Of a stretch of 20,763 nt of DNA, positions 7,286 through 15,350 are shown one piece after another. Location of the stretch: NCBI GenBank assembly GCA_042569785.1, contig JBHPGW010000045.1, forward strand, positions 1 to 20,763. The letters run 5' to 3'. The notes below the pieces were generated by a model. It made no database searches, was not told where the DNA came from, and saw only the letters and a program-made list of their open reading frames with translations. Both the position numbers and the translations under genes were made by a program. Each line of letters starts with the position of its first letter. The first letter of the stretch is position 1. Source of the stretch: JBHPGW01 sp042569785 (GTDB lineage: Bacteria; Planctomycetota; Phycisphaerae; Sedimentisphaerales; Anaerobacaceae).

Positions 7286-7347
7286 AAATTTAAAAGTTAA
7301 AAATTAAAATTCAAAATTGTGGAATCCCGATAAATCGGGATGGCTGA
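7286..7347 (+). repeat. Intergenic modular repeat, copy C
   Basis: This carries the AT-rich linker (AAATTTAAAAGTTAAAA, here extended by further AT-rich iterations) and the second hairpin module of copy B. The flank AAAATTGTGGA (7313-7323) is identical to 1116-1126, and GGCT follows the stem in both. The stem here is ATCCCGAT (7324-7331), a 2-base loop, then ATCGGGAT (7334-7341). Both arms differ from copy B and still pair perfectly. It lies between the skp-like gene and lpxD, 40 bases before the lpxD ATG. Confidence 0.75.
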
Positions 7348-7387
7348 TTTTGTTGAGAGATAAGTTAAATAAAGTTTGCGAGTTACT

Positions 7388-8428
7388 ATGGAATTGACCG
7401 TAGGACAATTGGCAGAGCGTATTGGTGCTGAGTTAGTTGGTGACGGCTTCGCTGTTATTGACGGTGTCGGGCCTGTGGAAAGTTGCGGGCAGAACGATGT
7501 AACTTTTGTTACCAATGACAAACATCTTTCTAAGCTTGAGAGTTCATGTGCAGGTGCGGTTATAGTTGGCTCGGCGGTAGAAGGCTTATCAATGCCGCAG
7601 CTTGTGGTTAAGAATGTAACAGCCGCATTGATAGAGGCGTTGAAGATATTTGCACCTGTATTGGCTGGGCCGGTCGAGGGGGTGGATCCGACAGCTAAGA
7701 TCGGTAAGGATGTGAAGATCGGCTCCGGGGTATCTATAGGCGCTTTTGTGGTAATTGATGACAAGGTCGAGATCGGTGACGGCAGTGTTATTTCCAGTGG
7801 ATGCAGGATAGGTGAAAATTCAAAACTGGGTAACAACTGCCGGCTTGACAGCAATGTTGTTGTTTATCATAACTGCTTTTTGGGCAACAATGTTATTATC
7901 CAGGCGAACACTGCGATCGGCGGTACCGGCTTTGGCTATTCGTTTATTGACGGCGAGCACCGATTGATTCCGCATAATGGCGGCGTGGTGATCGAAGATT
8001 TCGTAGAGATAGGCGCTAACTGCTGTGTTGACAGAGGCAAGTTTGGTAATACTGTAATTGGAGCAGGTACCAAGATGGACAATCTTGTACAAATAGCTCA
8101 TAATGCGGTTATTGGCAAATGTTGTTTGATGGCAGGCCATGCTGGGATTTCCGGCAGTTGCAAAATTGGTGACGGTGTCGTAATAGCCGGTCATGCCGGC
8201 ACGGTGGACAATATAACCGTAGGCGACAGAACAGTGATCGGTGCTCTCTCGGCTGTTACTCACGACGTCGGAGCGGATCAGCAGTTATTCGGCATGCCTG
8301 CGACGGATTTAAAAGAACAGTTGAAATCAATAGGCCTGAGCCGGCGTTTGCCAAAACTGTTTGAGCAGTTAAGGCAGCTAAAAGGTAAGGTAAAAAGACT
8401 TGAAGCTTCAAAAGACGATAAAGAGTGA
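7388..8428 (+). CDS. lpxD: UDP-3-O-acylglucosamine N-acyltransferase LpxD
   Basis: LpxD adds the second hydroxyacyl chain, from acyl-ACP to the 2-amino group of UDP-3-O-acyl-glucosamine, the third step of lipid A synthesis in the cytoplasm. I start it at ATG 7388 (346 aa) because MELTVGQLAERIGAELVGDG matches the usual LpxD N-terminus; a TTG four codons upstream is the alternative, and neither has a strong ribosome binding site. Residues 1-95 are the uridine-binding domain. Residues 98-290 are left-handed beta-helix hexapeptide repeats (TAKIGKDVKIGSGVSIGAFVV and so on), and the rest is a C-terminal helical tail. The catalytic His is H238 in QIAHNAVIG. NTAIGGTGFGY is also diagnostic. It overlaps the next gene by 29 bases. 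Confidence 0.95.
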   Translation: MELTVGQLAERIGAELVGDGFAVIDGVGPVESCGQNDVTFVTNDKHLSKLESSCAGAVIVGSAVEGLSMPQLVVKNVTAALIEALKIFAPVLAGPVEGVDPTAKIGKDVKIGSGVSIGAFVVIDDKVEIGDGSVISSGCRIGENSKLGNNCRLDSNVVVYHNCFLGNNVIIQANTAIGGTGFGYSFIDGEHRLIPHNGGVVIEDFVEIGANCCVDRGKFGNTVIGAGTKMDNLVQIAHNAVIGKCCLMAGHAGISGSCKIGDGVVIAGHAGTVDNITVGDRTVIGALSAVTHDVGADQQLFGMPATDLKEQLKSIGLSRRLPKLFEQLRQLKGKVKRLEASKDDKE

Positions 8429-9710
8429 ATGCAGAATTTCCGGTAAGGGCTTATTCAGTGGAAAGGACTCGAGAGTTGTTTTTCGCCCCGGCCGAGTCGA
8501 TACCGGCGTGGTATTTGTTCGCACAGATGTTGCAGAGCCTGTGCGGATCGATGCACTTATAACTAATGTTTCCGAGCGAAGCAGACGTACAGCCTTAAAA
8601 AAAGGTTCGGTAAGCGTAGAAACTGTGGAGCATTGCCTGGCCGCGGTAAGTGCACTGGGGATCAATAATCTGGTCATTGAGGTAGAAGGAGCCGAGCTGC
8701 CGGCAGGTGATTGCAGCAGTGTCGAGTTTTTAAAGGCTTTGAAACGAGCCGGCATCGAGGAGCAAAACAATGCAGTCAGTGAATTTGTCATCACAGAGCC
8801 GATCAGCCTAACCGAGGGGGACAGTTCGATATACGCGCTTCCCAGTGACGACGATGGTTTGAGTATTACCTATGACCTTGATTACGGCGGTCATACAGGA
8901 GTTGGCAGACAGATTTACGGGACTCGTTTGACCGAAGAGAATTTTGAGAGACATTTGGCACCAGCGAGGACATTTCTTCTCGAAGCGGAAGCAAAGCAGT
9001 TTCAGGCTCGCGGCATAGGCACACATCTGAGTCCTCGTGACATTCTGGTTATTAACTCTGACGGTCCGATCAGAAACAGTTTCAGGTTTCCGAACGAATG
9101 TGTAAGGCACAAAATGGTTGATCTGATCGGGGACCTTTTTCTGGCAGGGCGGCCCATCAGCGGCAGGGTCGTTGCTTATAAGAGTGGACACTCGCTCAAT
9201 CAGAGACTGGCGAGAAAGATTTACGAATCTGCGGAAAAGTCGTCTCGGATGAAGAAATTCGGGACCGATGCCCTTTTAGATATTCGCAATATCGCTCGTA
9301 TCCTTCCGCACAGGTATCCGTTTCTGCTGGTCGATAAGGTGATAGAGATCGAGGGACAGAGGCGAATAAAGGGTATTAAGAATGTTACTTTCAATGAGCA
9401 GTTCTTCCAGGGCCATTTTCCAGGCACTCCTATTATGCCAGGCGTACTTATCGTAGAGGCAATGGCGCAGATTTCGGGTTTGTTGTTTGCTCAGAGGCTC
9501 GAACACACAGGTAAATTGGCGGTACTGTTAGGTATGGATGCGGTCAAACTTCGCAAGGCGGTTGTGCCGGGCGACCAGTTGATCCTTATATCCGAAGCGG
9601 TAAAGATCAGAAGCAGAACAGCTCAGTGTTACTGCAAGGCAATGGTTGGGGAAACGACAGTTGCTGAAGCGGAAATTAAATTTATGCTCGTCGATGAAGA
9701 AAAGGTCTAA
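8400..9710 (+). CDS. lpxC/fabZ: Fused LpxC deacetylase - FabZ dehydratase
   Basis: This is one 436-aa bifunctional enzyme. Residues 1-280 are LpxC, the zinc-dependent UDP-3-O-acyl-GlcNAc deacetylase that commits flux to lipid A. The zinc and catalytic residues are present: E77 and H78 in VETVEHCLAA, H237/K238/D241 in VRHKMVDLIGDL, H264 in SGHSLNQRLA. Residues 292-436 are FabZ, the hotdog-fold 3-hydroxyacyl-ACP dehydratase, with H304 in LPHRYPFLLVD, the GHFPGTPIMPG loop and E353 in IVEAMAQ. The start is TTG 8400, inside the 3' end of lpxD, with AAGG 9-10 bases upstream; no in-frame ATG fits the conserved N-terminus. LpxC-FabZ fusions are known, for example in Bacteroidetes. The two activities compete for or supply hydroxyacyl-ACP, so fusion may fix their ratio. 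Confidence 0.95.
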   Translation: MKLQKTIKSECRISGKGLFSGKDSRVVFRPGRVDTGVVFVRTDVAEPVRIDALITNVSERSRRTALKKGSVSVETVEHCLAAVSALGINNLVIEVEGAELPAGDCSSVEFLKALKRAGIEEQNNAVSEFVITEPISLTEGDSSIYALPSDDDGLSITYDLDYGGHTGVGRQIYGTRLTEENFERHLAPARTFLLEAEAKQFQARGIGTHLSPRDILVINSDGPIRNSFRFPNECVRHKMVDLIGDLFLAGRPISGRVVAYKSGHSLNQRLARKIYESAEKSSRMKKFGTDALLDIRNIARILPHRYPFLLVDKVIEIEGQRRIKGIKNVTFNEQFFQGHFPGTPIMPGVLIVEAMAQISGLLFAQRLEHTGKLAVLLGMDAVKLRKAVVPGDQLILISEAVKIRSRTAQCYCKAMVGETTVAEAEIKFMLVDEEKV

Positions 9711-9747
9711 TGAACGCAGGATTTTACGGAGGTGCAAAAAGGTTATA

Positions 9748-10557
9748 ATGAGTATTGAGGTACATCCCAGTGCGGTAGTTGACAGTACTGTTAAGTTGGC
9801 AGACGATGTTGTGGTAGGGCCTAACAGTGTTGTTGGTAGTGGAACTTCAATTGGCCAGGGTACAAGGCTCGAAGCGAATGTGACGATTGGCAGCGATGTT
9901 ACTATCGGAAAAAACAATCACTTTTTCCCGGTCTGTACGGTAGGAGGTCAGCCTCAATTGCTTGGATTGGATCCCGGGGAAAAACTTGGCGGTCTTTTAA
10001 TTGGCGACGGCAACACTATTCGCGAACAGGTTACCATACATCCGAGTATGCATCCGGGTGAATTTACCAGGATAGGCGATGACAATCTTCTCATGATAGG
10101 GGTACATATCGGGCACGATTGCATTCTCGAAGATAAGATCGTTATGAGCAACTATGCTCAGATAAGCGGTCATTGTAAAATAGAGACGGGGGTGTGGCTT
10201 AGCGGGATGGTTCTGCTGCATCAGTTTATAACGATCGGTAAGTGGTGCTACGCGGCTGGGATGGCTGGGATCAATCATGATATTCCGCCCTTTATGATCG
10301 TTAGCGGTCACTATCCACCTAAAGTTCGGGGCGTTAATAAACGGGGGTTATTACGAGCGGGCCTAAGCGAAGAGCAGCAAGCCGAAATAGTAAAGGCTTA
10401 TAAAAAACTCTATCGCGGCGAAGGAGCATTGCTTGAAAAGGCAAAGGCTATGGCGGCTCAGGAGGGCCTTGACGAAAATATCGCCGCGATCGTTGACGCG
10501 ATAATCAAAAGCAGTGAACATCGATTCGGTCGATACCTCGAGAGTTTCAGACATTAA
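9748..10557 (+). CDS. lpxA: UDP-N-acetylglucosamine acyltransferase LpxA
   Basis: LpxA transfers a 3-hydroxyacyl chain from ACP to UDP-GlcNAc, the first and reversible step of lipid A synthesis. From ATG 9748 the product is 269 aa, the normal length; the open frame reaches further upstream but that part overlaps lpxC-fabZ and is unrelated. GGAGGT (9728-9733) and AAAGG (9738-9742) lie upstream. Residues 5-190 are hexapeptide repeats of the left-handed beta-helix, with GGQPQ at 67-71, IREQVTIHPS, and the catalytic His H123 in HIGHDCILED (H120 also conserved). The C-terminal helical domain begins at NKRGLLRAGLSEEQQ. It follows fabZ, as in many Gram-negative bacteria. Confidence 0.95.
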   Translation: MSIEVHPSAVVDSTVKLADDVVVGPNSVVGSGTSIGQGTRLEANVTIGSDVTIGKNNHFFPVCTVGGQPQLLGLDPGEKLGGLLIGDGNTIREQVTIHPSMHPGEFTRIGDDNLLMIGVHIGHDCILEDKIVMSNYAQISGHCKIETGVWLSGMVLLHQFITIGKWCYAAGMAGINHDIPPFMIVSGHYPPKVRGVNKRGLLRAGLSEEQQAEIVKAYKKLYRGEGALLEKAKAMAAQEGLDENIAAIVDAIIKSSEHRFGRYLESFRH

Positions 10558-10614
10558 AGACGGTGGCCCAGGGTCCATCGCTCAAAACAGGAGATACAGG
10601 AAACGAAAGATAAA

Positions 10615-11643
10615 ATGCAAGATAGCAAAATACGTACCGCAGTCGTAGGCGCAGGGAAGATGGGCGGGATCCATGCGAAGGTGTATCATCAGCTGGGCAA
10701 TAGCGAACTGGTCGCTGTTGTCGATACCGATATTAAAAAAGCAAAGAAACTGGCTAAGAAATTTAAATGTTCGGCTTTTAGCGATTGTGCAGAGATAATC
10801 GATAAGGTTGATGCTGTGACTATCGCTGCACCTACGGTATGGCATCTTGAGTTGGCAAAATTGTTTATTGAAAACAAAATCGCGGTGCTGATCGAAAAAC
10901 CTTTGGCGGCGACTGTTGAGCAGGGAGAGGAAATAGTAAGGTTGGCCTGCGAAAATAACAGTATTGTTGCTGTTGGGCATTCTGAACGATGCAACCCAGT
11001 AATGCAGGCGATGAAGAGGCTGGATATCGAGGCGAAATTTATCGAGGCTCAGCGTATCAGTCCTTATCCGTTCCGCTCTACCGATGTGGGGGTTGTTCTC
11101 GATGTGATGATACATGACATAGATATTATTCTCTCGCTGGCGAATAGTCCGATCAAAAAAGTTGATGCTGTCGGTATTAATATCATTGGCGATGAGGAGG
11201 ATATCTGCAATGCGAGGATAGTTTTCGAGAACGGGTGTATCGCTAATGTCACCGCTTCGAGGCTGGCGCTGAAGACCGAAAGAAAGGTCAGGGTTTTCAG
11301 TAAGCAGGCGTATTTGAGTCTGGACTATTTCAAAAAGACCGGCACCGTTATAAAAGCCGACCCCAACACTGGGCTCCTGGAAAAAATAAGGTCGCTTAAA
11401 GACGCGAGTAAGTTCGATCTTTTGACCACCAACTGGTCGGAGCTTGTACATAAAGAAAAGCTCGACATTGATGATAAAGAGCCTTTGCGTGTTGAGCTGG
11501 AGGCGTTTTTGCAGGCAGTTGCAGGTCATACTGATAGGCCTGAAGTCAGTGCGCAGGAAGGTTTGGCGGCGATGCAATGTGCTGAGATGATACTGGAATC
11601 GATAAAGCAGCATGAATGGGGCGATTCGGTTGAAAGTTTCTAA
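10615..11643 (+). CDS. Gfo/Idh/MocA family NAD(P)-dependent oxidoreductase
   Basis: The 342-aa product has an N-terminal Rossmann fold with VVGAGKMGGIH (residues 10-20) and a dinucleotide-binding acidic residue near D37. The family EKP motif is at 94-96 (IEKPLA), and the C-terminal alpha/beta domain has D163 and H167 in LDVMIHDIDI, matching the Dx3H catalytic pair. Family members oxidise or reduce sugars and sugar nucleotides. The gene follows lpxA after 57 bases. In other Gram-negatives such a gene also sits in lpx clusters, and GnnA, a UDP-GlcNAc 3-dehydrogenase that works with GnnB before LpxA, belongs to this family. A GnnA-like role is therefore possible, but no GnnB-type aminotransferase is visible here, so the substrate is unproven. 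Confidence 0.85.
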   Translation: MQDSKIRTAVVGAGKMGGIHAKVYHQLGNSELVAVVDTDIKKAKKLAKKFKCSAFSDCAEIIDKVDAVTIAAPTVWHLELAKLFIENKIAVLIEKPLAATVEQGEEIVRLACENNSIVAVGHSERCNPVMQAMKRLDIEAKFIEAQRISPYPFRSTDVGVVLDVMIHDIDIILSLANSPIKKVDAVGINIIGDEEDICNARIVFENGCIANVTASRLALKTERKVRVFSKQAYLSLDYFKKTGTVIKADPNTGLLEKIRSLKDASKFDLLTTNWSELVHKEKLDIDDKEPLRVELEAFLQAVAGHTDRPEVSAQEGLAAMQCAEMILESIKQHEWGDSVESF

Positions 11644-11674
11644 CTAAAAATTCTGTATTGAAAGGACGTGTTCT

Positions 11675-12307
11675 ATGGATTTTAAAATGTGTATAAGATT
11701 TGTGTTAATGTTAATTGTAAGTTTGGCAGCGGTTTATATGGTTAGTTGTGACAGTGTAGAAAAAAAGGAGATAAGTGTGGTTGCAGAAGAACAGGAAAAA
11801 ACGCAGGCGAGAGCAATGGTGAAACTTGAAACTACTGCTGGTGACATTGTTATCGAGCTGAATGAGGAAAAGGCACCTGTTACGGTGAAGAATTTTCTTC
11901 AGTATGTAGCGGATGGCTTTTATGACGGGACGATATTTCACAGGGTTATGGCAAACTTTATGATACAGGGCGGCGGCTTTACTGAGGGTATGCAGCGTAA
12001 AAAGACATTGCCGCCAATAGTCAACGAGGCAAGTAATGGGCTGCCAAACGACAGGGGTACTATCGCAATGGCGCGAATGAATCCGCCTAACACTGCTACC
12101 AGCCAGTTTTTTATCAATCACAGAGATAACTTTAATTTGAACTACGTTAAAGGCCGGGGTGCCGGCTATGCTGTGTTCGGCAAAGTTGTTGAAGGTATGG
12201 ATGTTGTCGATGCGATCGCGACGGTAAAAACAGGTGTTAGCCACGGTATGCGTGATGTGCCCGTAGAAGCGGTAGTAATCAAATCAGCTACTCTGGTTAC
12301 CAAATAA
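11675..12307 (+). CDS. Cyclophilin-type peptidyl-prolyl isomerase, probable lipoprotein
   Basis: Cyclophilins catalyse cis-trans isomerisation of X-Pro bonds during protein folding. The 210-aa product starts with a hydrophobic signal segment (residues 7-23) ending in MVSC, a plausible lipobox with C25 as the lipidated residue. An acidic linker (about 26-50) and the cyclophilin domain from 54 follow (VKLETTAGDIVIELNEEKAPVTVKNF). The catalytic core is FHRVMANFMIQGG with the key Arg, followed by TSQFFINH and GYAVFGKVVEGMDVVD. AAAGGA lies upstream of ATG 11675. As a membrane-anchored periplasmic foldase it fits the envelope block before it. The -3 Met of the lipobox is not ideal, so lipidation is likely but not certain. 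Confidence 0.92.
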   Translation: MDFKMCIRFVLMLIVSLAAVYMVSCDSVEKKEISVVAEEQEKTQARAMVKLETTAGDIVIELNEEKAPVTVKNFLQYVADGFYDGTIFHRVMANFMIQGGGFTEGMQRKKTLPPIVNEASNGLPNDRGTIAMARMNPPNTATSQFFINHRDNFNLNYVKGRGAGYAVFGKVVEGMDVVDAIATVKTGVSHGMRDVPVEAVVIKSATLVTK

Positions 12308-12434
12308 TTTTCAAGGAGGGGGGAATTTTCAGCTTTTTTGACAGGGGGTAGGGGGATTTTTCTGCCTATTCTGGCCAGTAGATGGCTTAGTTGAAAGAAA
12401 AACTGGTTAAAAAGCTGGCTTTTTCTGTTGGATT
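12308..12434. other. Gap with G-runs and an A/T hairpin before uvrA
   Basis: No gene was found. Bases 12315-12355 contain three long G-runs (G6 at 12318-12323, G5 at 12344-12348, G5 at 12351-12355) plus a GG. An A5G/CT5 hairpin lies at 12409-12424 and may end transcription from the cyclophilin gene. The uvrA promoter candidate follows. Confidence 0.5.
12409..12424 (+). terminator. A-tract/T-tract hairpin, possible terminator
   Basis: AAAAAG (12409-12414) pairs with CTTTTT (12419-12424) around CTGG, giving a short stem followed directly by the T-run that forms its 3' arm. It would work on either strand. The stem is AT-rich and weak, so efficiency is doubtful. It separates the cyclophilin gene from the uvrA promoter region. 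Confidence 0.35.
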
Positions 12435-12443
12435 TGGTACAAT
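12435..12443 (+). promoter_or_regulatory. Candidate extended -10 promoter of uvrA
   Basis: TGG followed by TACAAT (12438-12443) forms an extended -10 element about 52 bases upstream of the uvrA ATG. No good -35 is present at the expected distance, which is tolerated for extended -10 promoters. The same TACAATAA wording appears before the lexA region (15475-15482), and TACAAT also appears on the minus strand before the GntR gene. Confidence 0.35.
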
Positions 12444-12494
12444 AATTAGTTTGGAAGGTTGTTGAAATACCCGGAGGAAGGCTTTAGGGGTAGT

Positions 12495-15350
12495 ATGGCC
12501 AAGAGAAACGAAAAAGTTATCAGAATTACCGGTGCCGCAGAGCATAATTTGAAGAATATCAACCTTGATATTCCGCGTGATAAGTTCGTTGTGATAACGG
12601 GGGTTTCTGGTTCTGGGAAAAGTTCGCTGGCGTTCGATACGATCTACGCTGAGGGTCGGCGTAAATATGTTGAATCGCTCAGCTCGTATGCTCGTCAGTT
12701 TCTCGAACAAATGCAAAAACCAGCGGTTGGTAATATTACGGGCCTGCCCCCGACGATAGCTATCGAGCAGCGAAGCGCAAGCGGTAATCCCCGCTCGACC
12801 GTTGCCACGACTACCGAGATATACGACTATTTCAGATTACTTTTCGCCCGCACGGGTCAGCCTCACTGCTGGGTTTGCGGCAGAGAGATCACAAGCCAGC
12901 ATCCATCGGTGATAGTCGATTCGATCTTATCACGGCCAGAGGGTACGAAGATACAGGTTTGCGCGCCGCTGATTCGTGGAAAAAAGGGTGAGCACAAGGA
13001 TGTTTTTGCCAATATCCGGCGAGAAGGTTTTGTAAGGGCCCTTGTTGACGGCAGTGTCTGCGACCTGCAAAGTGTTCCGTCGATGAACAAGAACAAAAAG
13101 CATGACATCGCCGCGGTTGTCGACAGGCTAATCATTAAAGACGCTGTTCGTGTTCGGCTGGCTGATTCGATAGAAACGGCATTGAAGTTTGCTGACGGTG
13201 TATTGTTGGTGCTGGTACAGGAGCCGAATGATAACAGGAAAAATGGCGGTGGAGGAGATTGGCAGCAGGTTGTTTACAGCGAAAAGTTTGCGTGTCCCGA
13301 TCATCCGAAGGCCTCGCTTGCGGAACTTTCGCCGAGGCTTTTTAGCTTTAACAGTCCTTACGGTGCCTGCCAGAGCTGTGATGGTTTGGGTACGATATTG
13401 GAATTCGACCCTGATCTGATAGTTCCTGATAAAACGGTTTCGCTTGAAAATGGAGCTGTTACCGCCTGGCGAAAGGGTGGCAAGAGGATGAATATTTTCT
13501 ATAACCGTCTGGTAAAAAAGTTTTGCAGTAATATCGGAATTAGCAAAACAACCCCCTTAGAGAGTATCAATGAGCGGAAAATAAATGTTCTGATGTATGG
13601 CACAACTGCCGCCGACAAAAAAGAATTCGGGTTTACTTTCGAGGGCGTTATCCCCAATCTTACTCGCAGATGGAAGACCACTGCCAGTGAATACGTCAAG
13701 TCCAGGCTGCACAGCTATCTCTCCGAGCAGCCATGTCAAAGCTGTTGCGGTGCCAGGCTTCGTCCTGAAGCTATCGCGGTAACAGTGAGCGATAAAAATA
13801 TTTATGATCTCAGTTCACTGAGTATTGAAAACGCGCAGAAGTTTTTCAACAAGCTTAAGCTCGACAAAGAAAAAACAAAGATCGGAGCCGAGGTAATCAA
13901 AGAAATAAAATCCAGGCTTAAATTCATGGTTGATGTAGGACTTGGGTATCTGACTCTGGATCGAAAGAGCAGTACGCTTTCGGGCGGTGAGGCTCAGCGT
14001 ATCCGGCTTGCAACGCAGGTGGGTTCGGGGCTGGTGGGGGTTTGCTATGTGCTTGATGAGCCGACGATAGGACTGCACAAACGTGATAACGATCGGCTGT
14101 TAGGGATACTTCAGAGCCTGACCAGGCTCGGCAATACCGTACTCGTTGTCGAGCATGACGAAGATATTATCAGAAGTGCAGAGCATATTATCGATATAGG
14201 TCCCGCGGCGGGTGCGCATGGCGGCGAAGTTGTTGTTCAAGGTGATTACAACGCTATCCTGCGCTGCCGAAAGTCGCTGACAGGGCAATATCTCAGCGGT
14301 AAAAGAAAAATCGATATGCCCGAGAAGAGACGCAGGTACAATCTTAAAAATCGTATCGAAGTCAGAGCAGCTGCCGAGAACAATCTAAAGCAGATAGATG
14401 TCAAATTTCCGCTTGGGGTTTTTACATGCGTTACCGGCGTCTCGGGTTCGGGTAAGAGCAGTCTGGTCAATCAGATATTGCTTAGAGCATTGAAACGCCG
14501 TCTGTATGAATCTCGAGAAAGGCCCGGCAAGCACAAAACACTTCTCGGAAGCTCGCAAATTGATAAGGTCATAGAGATAAACCAGGCACCGATAGGGAAA
14601 ACACCTCGAAGCAATCCTGCGACGTATACCGGTGTCTTCGACATGATAAGAAAACTTTTCAGCATGACCAGAGAAGCTAAGATCCGCGGGTACACGCCTG
14701 GGCGGTTCAGCTTTAACGTCAAGGGCGGTCGATGCGAATACTGCAAGGGGCAGGGCACAAAGAAGATCGAAATGCACTTTCTGCCTGATGTTTATGTCAC
14801 CTGTCAGCAGTGTAAAGGCTCAAGATACAATGCCGAAACATTGCAGATAACCTATAAGGGCAAAACGATAGCTGATGTTCTCGATATGCGGATCGAAGAG
14901 GCGGCTAAATTCTTTACGAATTTCCCGAAGATAGTTCGACTGCTTAGAATGCTGAATGAAGTCGGCCTTGACTATATGCAGTTGGGTCAGCCCTCGACAA
15001 CGCTTTCCGGCGGAGAGGCTCAACGGATAAAGCTGGCATCGGAACTTGGCAAGGCATCGACCGGGCACACGATGTATCTGCTCGATGAGCCGACGACAGG
15101 GCTGCACTTTGCTGACATTCACAATCTCTTAAATGTCCTGCAGAGGCTCTGCGATATGGGCAATACCGTTGTGGTCATCGAGCATAATCTCGACGTCATT
15201 AAGATGGCTGACTATATAATCGATCTGGGGCCCGAAGGTGGTGATGCGGGCGGATATGTCGTGGCTACGGGTAAGCCGGAAGATATCATCAAGAACAAAA
15301 AGAGCTATACCGCCAAATACCTGCGAGACAGACTCCAGGGGGACGCCTAA
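12495..15350 (+). CDS. uvrA: Excinuclease ABC subunit A (UvrA)
   Basis: UvrA is the damage-sensing dimeric ATPase that loads UvrB in nucleotide excision repair. I start it at ATG 12495 (951 aa) because MAKRNEKVIRITGAAEHNLKN is the canonical N-terminus; the frame is open 12 codons further up from a TTG. Two ABC modules are complete. Walker A1 is GVSGSGKSS (36-44), with signature LSGGEAQRIRLATQ and Walker B LDEPTIGLH. Module 2 has Walker A2 GVSGSGKSS, the same signature as LSGGEAQRIKLASE and LDEPTTGLH. The central zinc finger CEYCKGQGTKK...CQQC in module 2 has four Cys. The zinc site in module 1 reads CPDH...CQSC, so one Cys is replaced by His. Lying before lexA suits an SOS-linked gene. Confidence 0.97.
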   Translation: MAKRNEKVIRITGAAEHNLKNINLDIPRDKFVVITGVSGSGKSSLAFDTIYAEGRRKYVESLSSYARQFLEQMQKPAVGNITGLPPTIAIEQRSASGNPRSTVATTTEIYDYFRLLFARTGQPHCWVCGREITSQHPSVIVDSILSRPEGTKIQVCAPLIRGKKGEHKDVFANIRREGFVRALVDGSVCDLQSVPSMNKNKKHDIAAVVDRLIIKDAVRVRLADSIETALKFADGVLLVLVQEPNDNRKNGGGGDWQQVVYSEKFACPDHPKASLAELSPRLFSFNSPYGACQSCDGLGTILEFDPDLIVPDKTVSLENGAVTAWRKGGKRMNIFYNRLVKKFCSNIGISKTTPLESINERKINVLMYGTTAADKKEFGFTFEGVIPNLTRRWKTTASEYVKSRLHSYLSEQPCQSCCGARLRPEAIAVTVSDKNIYDLSSLSIENAQKFFNKLKLDKEKTKIGAEVIKEIKSRLKFMVDVGLGYLTLDRKSSTLSGGEAQRIRLATQVGSGLVGVCYVLDEPTIGLHKRDNDRLLGILQSLTRLGNTVLVVEHDEDIIRSAEHIIDIGPAAGAHGGEVVVQGDYNAILRCRKSLTGQYLSGKRKIDMPEKRRRYNLKNRIEVRAAAENNLKQIDVKFPLGVFTCVTGVSGSGKSSLVNQILLRALKRRLYESRERPGKHKTLLGSSQIDKVIEINQAPIGKTPRSNPATYTGVFDMIRKLFSMTREAKIRGYTPGRFSFNVKGGRCEYCKGQGTKKIEMHFLPDVYVTCQQCKGSRYNAETLQITYKGKTIADVLDMRIEEAAKFFTNFPKIVRLLRMLNEVGLDYMQLGQPSTTLSGGEAQRIKLASELGKASTGHTMYLLDEPTTGLHFADIHNLLNVLQRLCDMGNTVVVIEHNLDVIKMADYIIDLGPEGGDAGGYVVATGKPEDIIKNKKSYTAKYLRDRLQGDA

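Noticed and set aside
9646..9747. 34-codon N-terminal extension of LpxA
   Set aside because: It overlaps the fabZ domain and is basic and unrelated to LpxA. ATG 9748 has ribosome binding sites and matches the family N-terminus.
10582..11613. 343-codon open frame on the minus strand
   Set aside because: It lies entirely opposite the oxidoreductase gene, whose product shows clear family motifs. The antisense translation is His/Arg/Phe-rich with no domain, typical of a shadow frame.
12459..12494. TTG start giving UvrA a 12-residue extension
   Set aside because: The extension lies over the Shine-Dalgarno region (GGAGG 12473-12477), and UvrA homology begins at ATG 12495.
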